A stretch of DNA of 59,976 nucleotides from HO2-45-11b sp964450915. Its GTDB lineage: Bacteria; Patescibacteriota; Andersenbacteria; UBA10190. Made by a program: the position numbers and the translations under genes. The DNA lies in the NCBI GenBank assembly GCA_964450915.1, contig CAYVFG010000004.1, positions 1 through 59,976 of the forward strand. The letters are read 5' to 3'. Of this stretch, positions 16,197-24,953 are shown one piece after another. A model generated the notes under the pieces. It was not told the origin of the DNA and made no database searches. It saw only the letters and a program-made list of their open reading frames with translations. Position 1 is the stretch's first letter. Each line of letters opens with the position of its first letter.

Positions 16197-16937
16197 TTAT
16201 GACCAACGTGCTGTAGCAAGCAAGAACGCGATGCCGACTGCCCCGGCGATGGCAAGCTCAAGTATGAAGCGGCGTGTTAATCGCCGCTCATATGCCGAAG
16301 CGATAATTTGCATCGATGCATAGTATAAGGAAACGACGAGTCCGGACTGAACGATAAAATTCATTGGTAAGAATTGCAGTATCCACGCGGTTTCCGTTAA
16401 TACGAGACCGAGCGCGAGCGACAGCAGTGCTGTTTCTTGGATGGATCGAGTATATCGAACGAGCGATTGAAATGCCGTAAGACTGATAACTGGAAATAAT
16501 ATTGCAATTACGTATCCTACTGAGGTGTATAAATAAAACCTCCAGCCTATTACGGATGCCGTGCATGCAAATAAAACTACTAAAGATATAGTCAGATTCC
16601 AGGTAGGCCATGCCTGCTTTGCACCGTATTTAAGAATGGCAAAGAAAATAATTGAGCAAATAATAAAATAAATATGCAAGAAGAACGTTTGCGGGAGATA
16701 TATTGCGAATGCGGTAAATCCGAATGCCGCAAGCGTCGGCAAGATTGCCTGGGTGGGGTGGAAGTCGGAACCTTCTTCTGATCGTATTAAAATAATACCG
16801 ATAATGAGTACGGCAACAATGATAAAGAACAGCAATACGGGCCACCTACTTAATGCAAACCAAAGCTCTGTTCCAATGAGGTAGAACAGTGACAAGAGCG
16901 CGTAATGTGATGATGGGAATATGCGCCGTATATTCAT
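16197..16937 (-). CDS. Polytopic membrane protein of unknown function, 246 aa
   Basis: About seven TM segments, no polar motif I can name. It begins MNIRRIFPSSHYALLSLFYL and ends with a short helix after an ASAYERRLTRRF loop. It follows trxB by 9 nt on the same strand, so it is in the glutaredoxin-trxB operon by position, without an obvious functional link. The next gene downstream has its own leaderless -10. Confidence 0.75.
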   Translation of the reverse strand: MNIRRIFPSSHYALLSLFYLIGTELWFALSRWPVLLFFIIVAVLIIGIILIRSEEGSDFHPTQAILPTLAAFGFTAFAIYLPQTFFLHIYFIICSIIFFAILKYGAKQAWPTWNLTISLVVLFACTASVIGWRFYLYTSVGYVIAILFPVISLTAFQSLVRYTRSIQETALLSLALGLVLTETAWILQFLPMNFIVQSGLVVSLYYASMQIIASAYERRLTRRFILELAIAGAVGIAFLLATARWS

Positions 16938-16946
16938 GGGGCGGAA

Positions 16947-17870
16947 TTATTTTGGAAGCCTGCTGATATAATCTCCTGCGGAAAGTGCAGCAGAGCATCC
17001 GTGGCCAGCTGCAACTACTATTTGCGCATCGCGGATATCCGTAACGTCTCCTGCTGCGAAGAATCCGGGAACGCTCGTTGCGGCGTATCTGTCTGCGGGG
17101 ATGGCTTTGAATTTGTTAAGTTCTACCAGTTCTTTTACGGGTTCCGTGTTTGGGTTAGCTCCGATGGTGACAAATATGCCTTCAACGGCAAGGGTTGCTT
17201 CCTCTTGTGTCGTTTTGTTTTTGTATGTTAACCCTGATACAAGTTGTTCTCCGCTAATGTTTGTTGTTTGGGTGTTGTAGAGAATAGTTACGTTCGGGTC
17301 GTTTTCAAAGTTTGCAACCAGTACGGGATCGGCATTGAGCTTGTCTGTATCGTGAAGAAGGTAGATATGCGAAGCGATTTTTTGCAGCATGATGACAGCT
17401 TCTGCGCCTGTATTTCCTCCGCCGACTACGGCAACGTTCTTCCCTCCGAATAATGGCGCATCGCACGTTGCGCAATACGTCACTCCGAGGTTCTTGTGTT
17501 CCTCTTCACCGGGAACACCGAGCATTCGCGGATGTCGGCCTGCCGTATAGATAACAGTTTTACTTTGAAATTCTTTTCCGGAATCAGTGATGGATGTAAA
17601 AACATCTTCATGCTTGGTAATTTTTGCAACTTTGTCTTGTACGATTTCAACTCCATCTTTGTGATCTTGCAGATGTGCAATCATTTTATCCGCAAGCGTG
17701 TTGCCGTCAGTCGTGCGATCACCAGGCCAGTTTTCGATATCTCCAGAATTTCGCACTTCCCCGCCTGGCAAGTCTCCTATCAATACCACGGATAATTTTT
17801 TGCGAGCAGCGTAAATGGCAGCAGTAATCCCTGCTGGCCCGTATCCAACAATTAAAACGTCGTATGTCAT
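16947..17870 (-). CDS. trxB: Thioredoxin reductase-like flavoprotein
   Basis: 307 residues. The FAD-binding GYGPAG (9-14), redox-active CATC (C133-x-x-C136), second dinucleotide motif GGGNTGAEA (about 150-158) and C-terminal FAAGDVTD are all present. The HRRxxxR motif that binds the NADPH 2'-phosphate is replaced by LHDTDKLNA, so NADPH use is doubtful; NADH or another donor is possible. The ATG overlaps the glutaredoxin stop as ATGA, indicating coupled synthesis and a probable partnership with that small redox protein. Confidence 0.92.
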   Translation of the reverse strand: MTYDVLIVGYGPAGITAAIYAARKKLSVVLIGDLPGGEVRNSGDIENWPGDRTTDGNTLADKMIAHLQDHKDGVEIVQDKVAKITKHEDVFTSITDSGKEFQSKTVIYTAGRHPRMLGVPGEEEHKNLGVTYCATCDAPLFGGKNVAVVGGGNTGAEAVIMLQKIASHIYLLHDTDKLNADPVLVANFENDPNVTILYNTQTTNISGEQLVSGLTYKNKTTQEEATLAVEGIFVTIGANPNTEPVKELVELNKFKAIPADRYAATSVPGFFAAGDVTDIRDAQIVVAAGHGCSAALSAGDYISRLPK

Positions 17871-18115
17871 AGCGATATGTTCAGCGCCTTTGCCAATGCT
17901 TCTCTGTCGTATCCGATAATCATTTGTTCATTTGGCGCGTCTCCAATAATGATCACTGGTACACCCATCTGCCCGGATCGTTCTATCATTGCGCGTGCTT
18001 GTGCTTGATCGGAGCTCACATCGATTTCTGTATACGCGATATTGTGCTCCGCGAAGAATTCTTTCGTCGCTTTACAATATCCGCAAGTTTTGGTGGTGTA
18101 GATTGTAACTTTCAT
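17867..18115 (-). CDS. Glutaredoxin-like thiol-disulfide protein
   Basis: 82 residues from the ATG at 18115 (MKVTIYTTKTCGYCKATKEF). The start is supported by TATCAT 7 nt upstream rather than the ATG three codons earlier, which overlaps that box. It has a thioredoxin fold with CGYC (C11-C14), a GVPVIII cis-Pro segment and a GYDREAL glutathione-site-like end. The active site is between NrdH-redoxin and glutaredoxin in type. Being coupled to a thioredoxin reductase suggests it is reduced by TrxB rather than by glutathione. Confidence 0.9.
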   Translation of the reverse strand: MKVTIYTTKTCGYCKATKEFFAEHNIAYTEIDVSSDQAQARAMIERSGQMGVPVIIIGDAPNEQMIIGYDREALAKALNISL

Positions 18116-18122
18116 ACGTACC

Positions 18123-18128
18123 ATGATA
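18123..18128 (-). promoter_or_regulatory. -10 box TATCAT of glutaredoxin-trxB (leaderless type)
   Basis: TATCAT-GGTACGT-ATG, gap 7 nt. It lies in a 24-nt divergent intergenic space. Confidence 0.45.
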
Positions 18129-18139
18129 CCGTATGAGAT

Positions 18140-19420
18140 ATGAAAAAAACAGTGGCAGTCGTAGGATTAGGGTATGTAGGGCTTCCATTAGCCTTAGTTG
18201 CGCGCAATAAAGGGTGGAATGTTGTAGGGTTTGACGTTGATGCAAAAAAAGTGCAAAAGATTACGGAAGGAGTGGCTCCGTTCGAGGATGACTTTGTTGC
18301 AAAGCAGCTCGATGGAAACCCGCTCTCTGCCAGTACGGACCCGCTATGCATTAGTGATGCTGAAGTTGTGGTTATAGCTGTCCCTACTCCCGTAACGGAT
18401 GATCATATTCCAGATTTAACTCCTCTTACCTCTTCCTTAGAGTCAATCTTGCCGCATTTGCAGGACGGCCAATTGCTTTCAGTAGAGTCGACGATAAACC
18501 CGGGTGTGATGACGGAAGTTGTGCTGCCTATTATCAAAAAGCGTCCCGAGCTCAATATTCATATCGTCCATTGCCCAGAGCGTGTTAATCCGGGAGATGC
18601 AAAGTGGTCTGTTGCGAATATTCCTCGGGTTATAGGTGGATTCACCAAAGAAGCGACAAAGAAAGGCAAAGAATTTTATGAAAGCATCTTGGATGCAAAG
18701 GTAAAAGAAATGGATTCCGTCATGGAGGCGGAAGCAGTAAAGATTTTGGAAAATACATTTCGAGATATCAACATCGCATTCGTGAACGAAATGGCGAAGT
18801 CATTTGATAAACTCGGTATCGATATTAAAAACGTGATCGAAGGCGCTTCTACAAAGCCGTTTGCCTTTATGCCCCACTATCCAGGCAATGGCGTGGGCGG
18901 GCACTGCATCAGCGTCGACCCGTACTACATGATCGAGAAAGCCCGCCAAGTAGGATTCGACCACGAATTTTTGAAGCTTGCCCGAGAGATTAATAATTCC
19001 ATGCCGGAATTTACCGTTGCTCTGCTCGATCGTGCCAAAGAAGCATTGGAATTATCTGAACCGATAACTGTTGCGCTCTTAGGGCTGTCGTATAAGAAAG
19101 ATATCGACGATATTCGAGAAAGCCCTGCGCTGGATATGAAAAAAATACTTGAATCGCGATCGGACGTTTCGCTCCGTGTATTCGATCCGCACGTAGCTCG
19201 CATGTCGACGGTAGACTCTCTGGATGCAGCGTTAATGGGTGCGGATGTGGTAATGCTTGCAACGAATCATACGAATCTGGTGGATATGCTTACGCCTGAA
19301 AATTTGAAACAATACGGAGTCGTTGCTGTTATCGACGGGAAAAATGCGTTGAACGCAGACGGCATTGCAGAAGCTGGAATATTGTATCTCGGAGTAGGAC
19401 GAACGCGCGAGGCAAAATAA
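18140..19420 (+). CDS. Nucleotide-sugar dehydrogenase (UDP-ManNAc/UDP-Glc dehydrogenase family)
   Basis: 426 residues. The N-terminal NAD-binding motif GLGYVGLPLA (9-18) and catalytic Cys in GVGGHCISVDPYY (C256) are intact, as are the LGLSYKKDIDDIRESPA (about 319-335) and DPH segments of the C-terminal UDP-binding domain. Members oxidise the C6 of a UDP-sugar to the uronate in two NAD-dependent steps. The GNGVGGHC-IxVDP form resembles WecC/UDP-N-acetyl-mannosamine dehydrogenases, but substrate is not certain. It fits the glycosyltransferases elsewhere in the window. Divergent from glutaredoxin. Confidence 0.9.
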   Translation: MKKTVAVVGLGYVGLPLALVARNKGWNVVGFDVDAKKVQKITEGVAPFEDDFVAKQLDGNPLSASTDPLCISDAEVVVIAVPTPVTDDHIPDLTPLTSSLESILPHLQDGQLLSVESTINPGVMTEVVLPIIKKRPELNIHIVHCPERVNPGDAKWSVANIPRVIGGFTKEATKKGKEFYESILDAKVKEMDSVMEAEAVKILENTFRDINIAFVNEMAKSFDKLGIDIKNVIEGASTKPFAFMPHYPGNGVGGHCISVDPYYMIEKARQVGFDHEFLKLAREINNSMPEFTVALLDRAKEALELSEPITVALLGLSYKKDIDDIRESPALDMKKILESRSDVSLRVFDPHVARMSTVDSLDAALMGADVVMLATNHTNLVDMLTPENLKQYGVVAVIDGKNALNADGIAEAGILYLGVGRTREAK

Positions 19421-19426
19421 AAAAAT

Positions 19427-19450
19427 ACTCGGTAGGAATTCCTACCGAGT
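19427..19450 (-). terminator. Perfect 24-nt palindrome, bidirectional terminator
   Basis: ACTCGGTAGGAA and TTCCTACCGAGT are exact inverted copies between convergent genes. On the minus strand ATTTTTTTATTT follows, so it best serves the 19482-19991 gene; on the plus strand the tail TGTTG is weaker. Confidence 0.8.
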
Positions 19451-19481
19451 TGTTGCGAGTGTGCATTGCGTTTAAGAACGC

Positions 19482-19991
19482 CTAGGTTTCGGTTGACCAT
19501 GCAACCAATTCACTTTGGACCCTTTCCTGATCAAGGTCGAAGATGTTGCTTACATGAATCCATGCGCCGTCTCGTTCCCCGATGGCGCCCATTTGCCATC
19601 CGGAGTCATCGTGTGTGAGGATGAGCAGTTTATTTTTCCCGCTTACATCCTTGAACGCCACAGCTTTTCCGTCGTTGCTTAGGCGCGCAGTCAGCTTTTC
19701 TGGAATGATGACCAGAATGCTTTCGTCATCATCGCAGGTGATTCGAACGGCGCGCGATGTGGCCATTGGTTCGAATCGGAGAACTTTCTCGTGGCTGCTC
19801 ATACCGTGCCGGATAATGGCTTCCTCCTGCTTTTCGTCAGAAGTGGAAAATCCGTTTGCCACCTCTTTGCGTGCCGTGGGGCCTTGCTGAATGATTGCGA
19901 TCCCCATGAGGAGAGCAAGCATTATCGAGCCACCCATAATCATGTTGCCCCACTTGTTCTTGCTGTGCTTGCATGTGGTTTGTCCGCACAT
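19482..19991 (-). CDS. Signal-anchored orphan protein, 169 aa
   Basis: Not recognised. The ATG at 19991 (MCGQTTCKHSKNKWGNMIMG) has AAAGGGA about 7 nt upstream. The short N-terminus has two Cys and a His (C2, C7, H9) before one TM segment (about 18-36). The rest is an outward domain of strands with charged loops, with VLRFEPMATSRAVRITCDDD in the middle. Transcribed from a near-consensus promoter, TTGACT-17-TATAAT. It ends at a perfect palindrome. No function is proposed. Confidence 0.65.
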   Translation of the reverse strand: MCGQTTCKHSKNKWGNMIMGGSIMLALLMGIAIIQQGPTARKEVANGFSTSDEKQEEAIIRHGMSSHEKVLRFEPMATSRAVRITCDDDESILVIIPEKLTARLSNDGKAVAFKDVSGKNKLLILTHDDSGWQMGAIGERDGAWIHVSNIFDLDQERVQSELVAWSTET

Positions 19992-20046
19992 CGTTTCGTC
20001 CCTTTTCGCTTGATTGTAAAGTAACACCCTCAATTAGGGTGTTTAT

Positions 20047-20075
20047 ATTATACTCTTATTTGTATATAAAGTCAA
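20047..20075 (-). promoter_or_regulatory. Strong promoter TTGACT-17-TATAAT
   Basis: The best consensus promoter in the window: TTGACT (complement of 20070-20075), 17 nt, TATAAT (complement of 20047-20052). Leader of about 50 nt with Shine-Dalgarno. Confidence 0.8.
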
Positions 20076-20077
20076 TA

Positions 20078-20980
20078 CTATTTTGTGTGCATGCTCATCA
20101 GTTTTGCCACCTCTGCAAATTGCGCATCTTCGCTCGGGTCGTTCATGACAACGGCTACTCTGTCTTTCAGCGCATCTGCGCCTTCTTGCACTAAGCAATA
20201 TCCTGCCTCGTATAAAAAACCTGTCTTGCTGCCCGTAATGGTTACTTGCCCTAATTGTGCAGGCTTGTTTGTGTTGTGTATTGTATGTTCTCGATTTGTG
20301 CCGCGAACGGTGAATGCGTATTCCTTTTGGCTCGTGGCCTGAGAAATTTCCGGGTAATGCGTAAATGCATAATGCGCCATTACGGCGATGTCGTATGCGC
20401 TCGAAACATTTTTCGGAGTAAGTCCGGTAACATCGTAAAATTGCGTTTGTTCTAAATGCAGTTCCACTGCTTTGCGGTTCATCTCCTGAATAAATTCATC
20501 GGTCGGTATGCCAAGCTGGCGGACATATGCTCTTGTGGCATTATTTGCGGATCCTAATAGTGATGCGTTAAATAAATCTTTCATGGTGACTGTTTCTCCC
20601 GGTGCCAGCACAAGCTCTCCGCCCACCGTATATTCATCTGGAAGTATATCGGCTTGCTTATTCCAATCTATTCCATGATCGATTGCAATCATTGCGGTCA
20701 TAAGCTTGGTAATGCTTGCAAGTGGCCGCTGCTCGAACGCATTTTTTTGGAATAGGATCTGATTATTTTCTCCATCATACGCTATTGCGCTCGTTGCTTG
20801 GAATCCGGAAGAATCTGTTGATTGTTGCAATCCGTCTATCGGCAGGCCGAGAGGAATATTGGCGGTTCCTGAAAGAGGTGTGGGTGCGGGATCTGCATGT
20901 ACGATATGTGCAATAATAGCGCCAAGTCCGAAGGATAAGCTGACACACAATACCACGAAGAAGGCCGTAACTTTATGCAT
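20078..20980 (-). CDS. dacA: D-alanyl-D-alanine carboxypeptidase (PBP5/DacA type)
   Basis: 300 residues from the ATG at 20980 (MHKVTAFFVVLCVSLSFGLG). It has a signal peptide/anchor, then the three penicillin-binding motifs: SITK (S89-K92), SANN (144-147) and KTG (252-254). It trims the terminal D-Ala of peptidoglycan stem peptides outside the membrane. The C-terminal beta domain and amphipathic anchor of E. coli PBP5 are missing, so the N-terminal helix is the likely anchor. TACACT lies 9 nt before the ATG, giving at most a very short leader. Confidence 0.9.
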   Translation of the reverse strand: MHKVTAFFVVLCVSLSFGLGAIIAHIVHADPAPTPLSGTANIPLGLPIDGLQQSTDSSGFQATSAIAYDGENNQILFQKNAFEQRPLASITKLMTAMIAIDHGIDWNKQADILPDEYTVGGELVLAPGETVTMKDLFNASLLGSANNATRAYVRQLGIPTDEFIQEMNRKAVELHLEQTQFYDVTGLTPKNVSSAYDIAVMAHYAFTHYPEISQATSQKEYAFTVRGTNREHTIHNTNKPAQLGQVTITGSKTGFLYEAGYCLVQEGADALKDRVAVVMNDPSEDAQFAEVAKLMSMHTK

Positions 20981-21017
20981 ACTCGGCTTAGTGTACAATA
21001 GAACAAACGCGCTTTCT

Positions 21018-21617
21018 ATGCATATTATTCACACAACAGACGTATCTTCCGCAGTTCAATATGTTCGCGAAGGGAGAATAGTAGCCTTCCCTACCGGAAC
21101 ATCGTATGGCTTAGCTGTAGACGCGTTGCAGGGGCATGCTCTTCAGCGGCTCCGCAATGCAAAAAAGCGTCCTGAGGAAAAGACATTTACTATATTTTTG
21201 GATAATTCGCTCTGGGATACGTACTTAGAGTTATCTCAAGAAGAGAAAAATATTCTCATTCGATATGCCAGTACTGCTCTCACGCTGTTAGTGAAACCAA
21301 AAGAGCAGCTGATGCATATCGCTCAAGACGGCTTAGTGGGTCTTCGCGTAGTTGATCATCCGGTAATGGCTGAGCTTGCAGAGAAGGCTGGTGTTCCTCT
21401 TACTGCAACGAGCGCCAATATATCAGGACAAGATGCCTGTTATGACGAAGAGTGTATCGAAAAATCGTTTCCCGGAAAAATTGGGACAACGTACGATTTG
21501 TCGCTCGCGTGTATTTTGGATGGTGGCCAGTTGCGACCCGGCTTAGTCAGCACGATTGCAAAACTGAAAAATGGCAAGTTGGAAATTGTGCGCCAAGGCG
21601 CACTGATGCTGAAATAG
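21018..21617 (+). CDS. tsaC: L-threonylcarbamoyladenylate synthase (TsaC/Sua5)
   Basis: 199 residues from the ATG at 21018 (MHIIHTTDVSSAVQYVREGR). The YrdC fold is shown by GRIVAFPTGTSYGLAVDA (residues 19-36), the KKRPEEKTFTIF segment and the TATSANISG end of the active site. The enzyme makes threonylcarbamoyl-AMP from Thr, bicarbonate and ATP for t6A37 modification of ANN-reading tRNAs. It is the short TsaC form without the Sua5 C-terminal domain. Upstream TACAAT (20993-20998) would give a leader of about 12 nt. Confidence 0.9.
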   Translation: MHIIHTTDVSSAVQYVREGRIVAFPTGTSYGLAVDALQGHALQRLRNAKKRPEEKTFTIFLDNSLWDTYLELSQEEKNILIRYASTALTLLVKPKEQLMHIAQDGLVGLRVVDHPVMAELAEKAGVPLTATSANISGQDACYDEECIEKSFPGKIGTTYDLSLACILDGGQLRPGLVSTIAKLKNGKLEIVRQGALMLK

Positions 21618-21618
21618 G

Positions 21619-21942
21619 CTATATCTTATAATTACACTTCTTAATGGCATCCTCGAGCGATTTTTTTGCATCTTGAATATTTTTGATTTGATCTGCGGGT
21701 GCGTTCTCTTTTTGAAGTGTTTGAATGTCTTGATCCATTGCTGAGATTGTCGCAGGCAGCTGCGCGATATCTTCTGGTGTTGCGTCGCATGCAAGCGGAG
21801 TGGCGGTCGGCGATGGTGATAGCGCCGCCCTATTTGCAGCAGTCTTAATCTGATTAGAATATAAGTTAAATGCCACAGGGGCTGTTCCAATAAATGCGAT
21901 AGCTGCAACAGCGATTCCGGCTACGATAGGATGGAATTTCAT
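21619..21942 (-). CDS. Small signal-anchored protein, 107 aa
   Basis: Not recognised. One N-terminal TM segment or signal peptide (about 6-25) is followed by a Ser/Pro/Thr spacer (LSPSPTATPLACDATPEDIA) and a helical tail with heptad-like spacing (IQTLQKENAPADQIKNIQDA), containing two Cys. Last gene of the operon that runs from xseA through NDH-2 and the DUF2157-like protein; 2 nt from its upstream neighbour. Confidence 0.7.
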   Translation of the reverse strand: MKFHPIVAGIAVAAIAFIGTAPVAFNLYSNQIKTAANRAALSPSPTATPLACDATPEDIAQLPATISAMDQDIQTLQKENAPADQIKNIQDAKKSLEDAIKKCNYKI

Positions 21943-21944
21943 AG

Positions 21945-22910
21945 TTATTGAAGGCGTTTATTGATTATAAATGTACCATATCCAATGCCGATGAGCAGGA
22001 ATCCCGATGCTATAAGTGCGAGCGGCCAGCCAACAACGTCGCTGAAATATTCCGCAGTGAGTTTCAGGATGTACCCCATGAGGTATAGGCTGCCGATAAC
22101 GAGCACTGCTCTGCTTTTCAAGAATACGGAAAGCGCCATCATGCCAAAGCAAATGCCGACGAACCCGATTTCCCATATAATATGTACATTCGGTTTATAT
22201 CCTCCCAGTGCAAAAGATGCCCCCAAGAACATTAGGGATCCTAATGAGTACAGCCATGCAGCAAGGACTCTGAATTTTTCTTTACACGCATATCCGATCA
22301 AGAAGTAGGAAAATCCGAGCAATAAAAATCTGTATTCAAGCATCTCGGCCGTGTTTAATGCGGAGCCTTGCAGCAATGAATGTGTCGCAGAGAAGTACAG
22401 CATACTTCCAAATGCAATAGAAAATACGCGGAACAATCCTTGTTTGGTAATAAATATCGATGCCGTTGTTGCGATGAACATGATCGCATAAATAATGTCG
22501 GAATAGCTGACAATATTCGAGCTGTATGAATACTCATGCAATGTAATGTAGATTCCAAGCGGCGTGAGAACATTGAATATGAGATTAAATGCGAATGCTA
22601 CGCCAGTGAAATTTTTAGTGCGAGAAACGAGGGTTGCTGTTATGTATGACGCAATTCCAGCTCCAAGTGTTACTAAGATACGGGCAAGCGTGTTAAGCGC
22701 TCCCCATTGCTGGTGGACGAACAGTACTAAGCCGATAAAAATAATAAGTCCGCCGATTGCGTACAGGATCGTAATAAGGGATAGCGATTTGCGCTCCGGT
22801 TGGCGAATTTCTCCCATGCCTCTGTTGAATGCCGATAGCACTTCTTCGCGAGTAATCTTTTTTGCGGCTGCGCTCTCGGTGATTGCGGTAAGGAGGTCTT
22901 CTTTGTTCAT
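21945..22910 (-). CDS. DUF2157-like polytopic membrane protein
   Basis: 321 residues. An N-terminal cytosolic helical segment (about 1-42, ending RQPERKSLSL) precedes about ten TM helices. The first of these, YAIGGLIIFIGLVLFVHQQW, has the pattern of DUF2157 proteins (a soluble helical region then a GxLIxxIGI-type helix and a W). Function is unknown in the family. In operon between two small exported proteins (gaps 2 and 9 nt). Confidence 0.7.
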   Translation of the reverse strand: MNKEDLLTAITESAAAKKITREEVLSAFNRGMGEIRQPERKSLSLITILYAIGGLIIFIGLVLFVHQQWGALNTLARILVTLGAGIASYITATLVSRTKNFTGVAFAFNLIFNVLTPLGIYITLHEYSYSSNIVSYSDIIYAIMFIATTASIFITKQGLFRVFSIAFGSMLYFSATHSLLQGSALNTAEMLEYRFLLLGFSYFLIGYACKEKFRVLAAWLYSLGSLMFLGASFALGGYKPNVHIIWEIGFVGICFGMMALSVFLKSRAVLVIGSLYLMGYILKLTAEYFSDVVGWPLALIASGFLLIGIGYGTFIINKRLQ

Positions 22911-22919
22911 AGGAGCTTC

Positions 22920-23471
22920 TTATTTAGTTACCCAAGCAACGAATGAAAACGGCAAATCATTTCCTTTTGTAATGATTGTAACTTTTTTGCTCGCCGTATT
23001 CTTGGAAAGGTATGCGCTTGCGCGGTCGTTTTGTCCTTCAAAGTAGAATGGGAACATTCCTCCGGAGGATGATCCATACGTCATGGTAAATCCGTCTGGG
23101 GATACAGAATCGTCAGAGAGCGTACGCTTTGCAATATCATCAAACGAAACTTCCTCGTTGGTATCAGCTGCTGTGTGATGGATGAAGAATCTCGGTATGC
23201 CCTGTCCTTGGTATAGGTATGGCGCATTGTCTACTTTTGGCGATACGGTAAGGGTTGAGTCGGTAATGTGGCCGTTTTTAATGCTGTATGAATGCTGTAT
23301 TTGCCGTCCATTCTCAATTTGGGTTGCTGTCGGGTATTGTCCGAGTGCATACACAAAGTCTGTTTGGGGGTGGATGGACCGCCCTGGAATAATGATGGCG
23401 AGCGCAATACCGATAACCATGAGAACGGGAATGGAAAGTCCTACAATAAGGGATATCGATGAAGGCTTCAT
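22920..23471 (-). CDS. Signal-anchored hypothetical protein, 183 aa
   Basis: Not recognised. TM segment at about 9-29, then an outward beta-rich domain (QIENGRQIQHSYSIKNGHIT, later FTMTYGSSSGGMFPFYFEGQ). TACAAT lies 9 nt before the ATG with AAAGGGGAT between, so it may have an internal promoter and a Shine-Dalgarno. Co-oriented with NDH-2 upstream and the DUF2157-like gene downstream. Confidence 0.7.
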   Translation of the reverse strand: MKPSSISLIVGLSIPVLMVIGIALAIIIPGRSIHPQTDFVYALGQYPTATQIENGRQIQHSYSIKNGHITDSTLTVSPKVDNAPYLYQGQGIPRFFIHHTAADTNEEVSFDDIAKRTLSDDSVSPDGFTMTYGSSSGGMFPFYFEGQNDRASAYLSKNTASKKVTIITKGNDLPFSFVAWVTK

Positions 23472-23489
23472 ATCCCCTTTATTGTATCT

Positions 23490-24737
23490 CTAAAACTGGG
23501 ACGTGTCACGGGGCAAAAAGAGCCCGATAATCCATTCGAATGTTATCTGCAGCCGGTTTCCCCAGCCGAACATGGTTTGCAGGAATACGATTCTGCGCAG
23601 CAGCCATGCGAGGAAACCCGTCGTAATAAAATCATTTTTTTCATAAATTGCATACCCGTTTCCAATGGGGATAATATCGCCTTTATGTTTATATGCCTTC
23701 TTGTGAAGAGGTTTTTTAGCGATATGCGCAATAATATTGCTTGCAACCGGATTCGCAGCCTGTACGGCAGCCTGCGCCAACGGAGGATACGAATATTGCT
23801 TGTCAGTAATGGATGCACAATCCCCGATGCCAAATATTTCTGGATAGGACGGCGTTTGAAATGTTGGTGTAAGCACTAAGAGTCCTCTGTCGGTGAGCAT
23901 ATTTTTAGGCAGGAGTTGCTGCAGAACGCTTTCTGTTCCCGCTGTCCAGAATACGCTGTTGCTCGCAATGGATTTTCCCGAAGCTAAGGATACGCCGTTT
24001 TTTGTAACCTCTACCACGCGTTCTCGCAACATTGTTTTGACCCCTAATTTGTATAATTGTTTTTTTGCCTCGAATGACGCTCGTGGGGAAAGCTGTTCTA
24101 AGAGTCGAGTTCCTGAATGAATAATAGATACTTGCGATAAACCGATCGGTACGTCGCCATAAAATTGTCTCATCTCGTGCTGGATTAAGTCCGATACCTG
24201 GCCTGCAAGCTCCGTCCCCGTTGCGCCCCCGCCGACAATAACGAAATTGAGGTACGAGAGCATCGCCTCTTTATTTTTTTTGTCATGCATTTCCGACGCC
24301 ATTTCAAATGACGTAATGATTCGGTTTCGAATGGAAACGGCTCCCGGAAGCCACTTGAGAGCAAGCGCGTATTTTTCAGCTCCGGGTGTGCCGAAAAATC
24401 CTTGCTCAACCCCTAGTGCAATAACCAGGATGTCGTACGAATGGTCGCCGGTGTTTGTGTGTACGACTTTCGCCTTCGGATCGATACCGGTAATATCTGC
24501 CTGGTGAAAATCTTTTCCGCAACAGGTGAGGATTTCTCTTAATGGCTGTACGACGTGCTCCCGATCAACGGCCCCTGTTGCAACTTCATGCAGCATTGGA
24601 GAATACGTAAAGTAATTAGTTTTGCTGATTAATTCAATGCGTATGTTATGAATATTTGCCGGATGAATCAACTTATGAAGGCGTTGGTATGTAGATATAC
24701 CACCGAATCCCCCTCCTAAGATAAGTATTTTCTTCAT
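23490..24737 (-). CDS. Type II NADH dehydrogenase (NDH-2) family flavoprotein
   Basis: 415 residues. FAD motif LGGGFGG (7-13), second dinucleotide motif VGGGATGTELAGQ (about 168-180), the quinone-side AQAAVQAA segment and a hydrophobic C-terminal tail (FLAWLLRRIVFLQTMF...) for membrane attachment. NDH-2 passes electrons from NADH to quinone without pumping protons. No other respiratory gene is in the window. Members of this fold can also act with other acceptors. In operon 6 nt downstream of xseB. Confidence 0.85.
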   Translation of the reverse strand: MKKILILGGGFGGISTYQRLHKLIHPANIHNIRIELISKTNYFTYSPMLHEVATGAVDREHVVQPLREILTCCGKDFHQADITGIDPKAKVVHTNTGDHSYDILVIALGVEQGFFGTPGAEKYALALKWLPGAVSIRNRIITSFEMASEMHDKKNKEAMLSYLNFVIVGGGATGTELAGQVSDLIQHEMRQFYGDVPIGLSQVSIIHSGTRLLEQLSPRASFEAKKQLYKLGVKTMLRERVVEVTKNGVSLASGKSIASNSVFWTAGTESVLQQLLPKNMLTDRGLLVLTPTFQTPSYPEIFGIGDCASITDKQYSYPPLAQAAVQAANPVASNIIAHIAKKPLHKKAYKHKGDIIPIGNGYAIYEKNDFITTGFLAWLLRRIVFLQTMFGWGNRLQITFEWIIGLFLPRDTSQF

Positions 24738-24743
24738 TGCTGA

Positions 24744-24941
24744 TTAGGTGTATGTTTTTTCGATTTCCTGTACCGTATTTTCAATTTCCTGAAGCCTCTC
24801 CTGAAGTTTTTTAGCCAGTTTGAGACCCTGTTCAAATTTCGGCAAGTCCTTTTCCAGGTCCAGTTCTCGAGATTCGAAATCTTTCACAATAGCCTCAAGT
24901 TCGCTATATCCTTTGGTAAAATCAAATTTCTTTTCAGTCAT
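24744..24941 (-). CDS. xseB: Exodeoxyribonuclease VII small subunit
   Basis: 65 residues, usual size. The family pattern FDFTKGYSELEAIVKDFESR and DLEKDLPKFEQGLKLAKKLQ, forming two helices, is clear. It binds XseA in exonuclease VII, which degrades single-stranded DNA. It lies 12 nt downstream of xseA. Confidence 0.92.
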   Translation of the reverse strand: MTEKKFDFTKGYSELEAIVKDFESRELDLEKDLPKFEQGLKLAKKLQERLQEIENTVQEIEKTYT

Positions 24942-24953
24942 AGCGCAAGTTTA

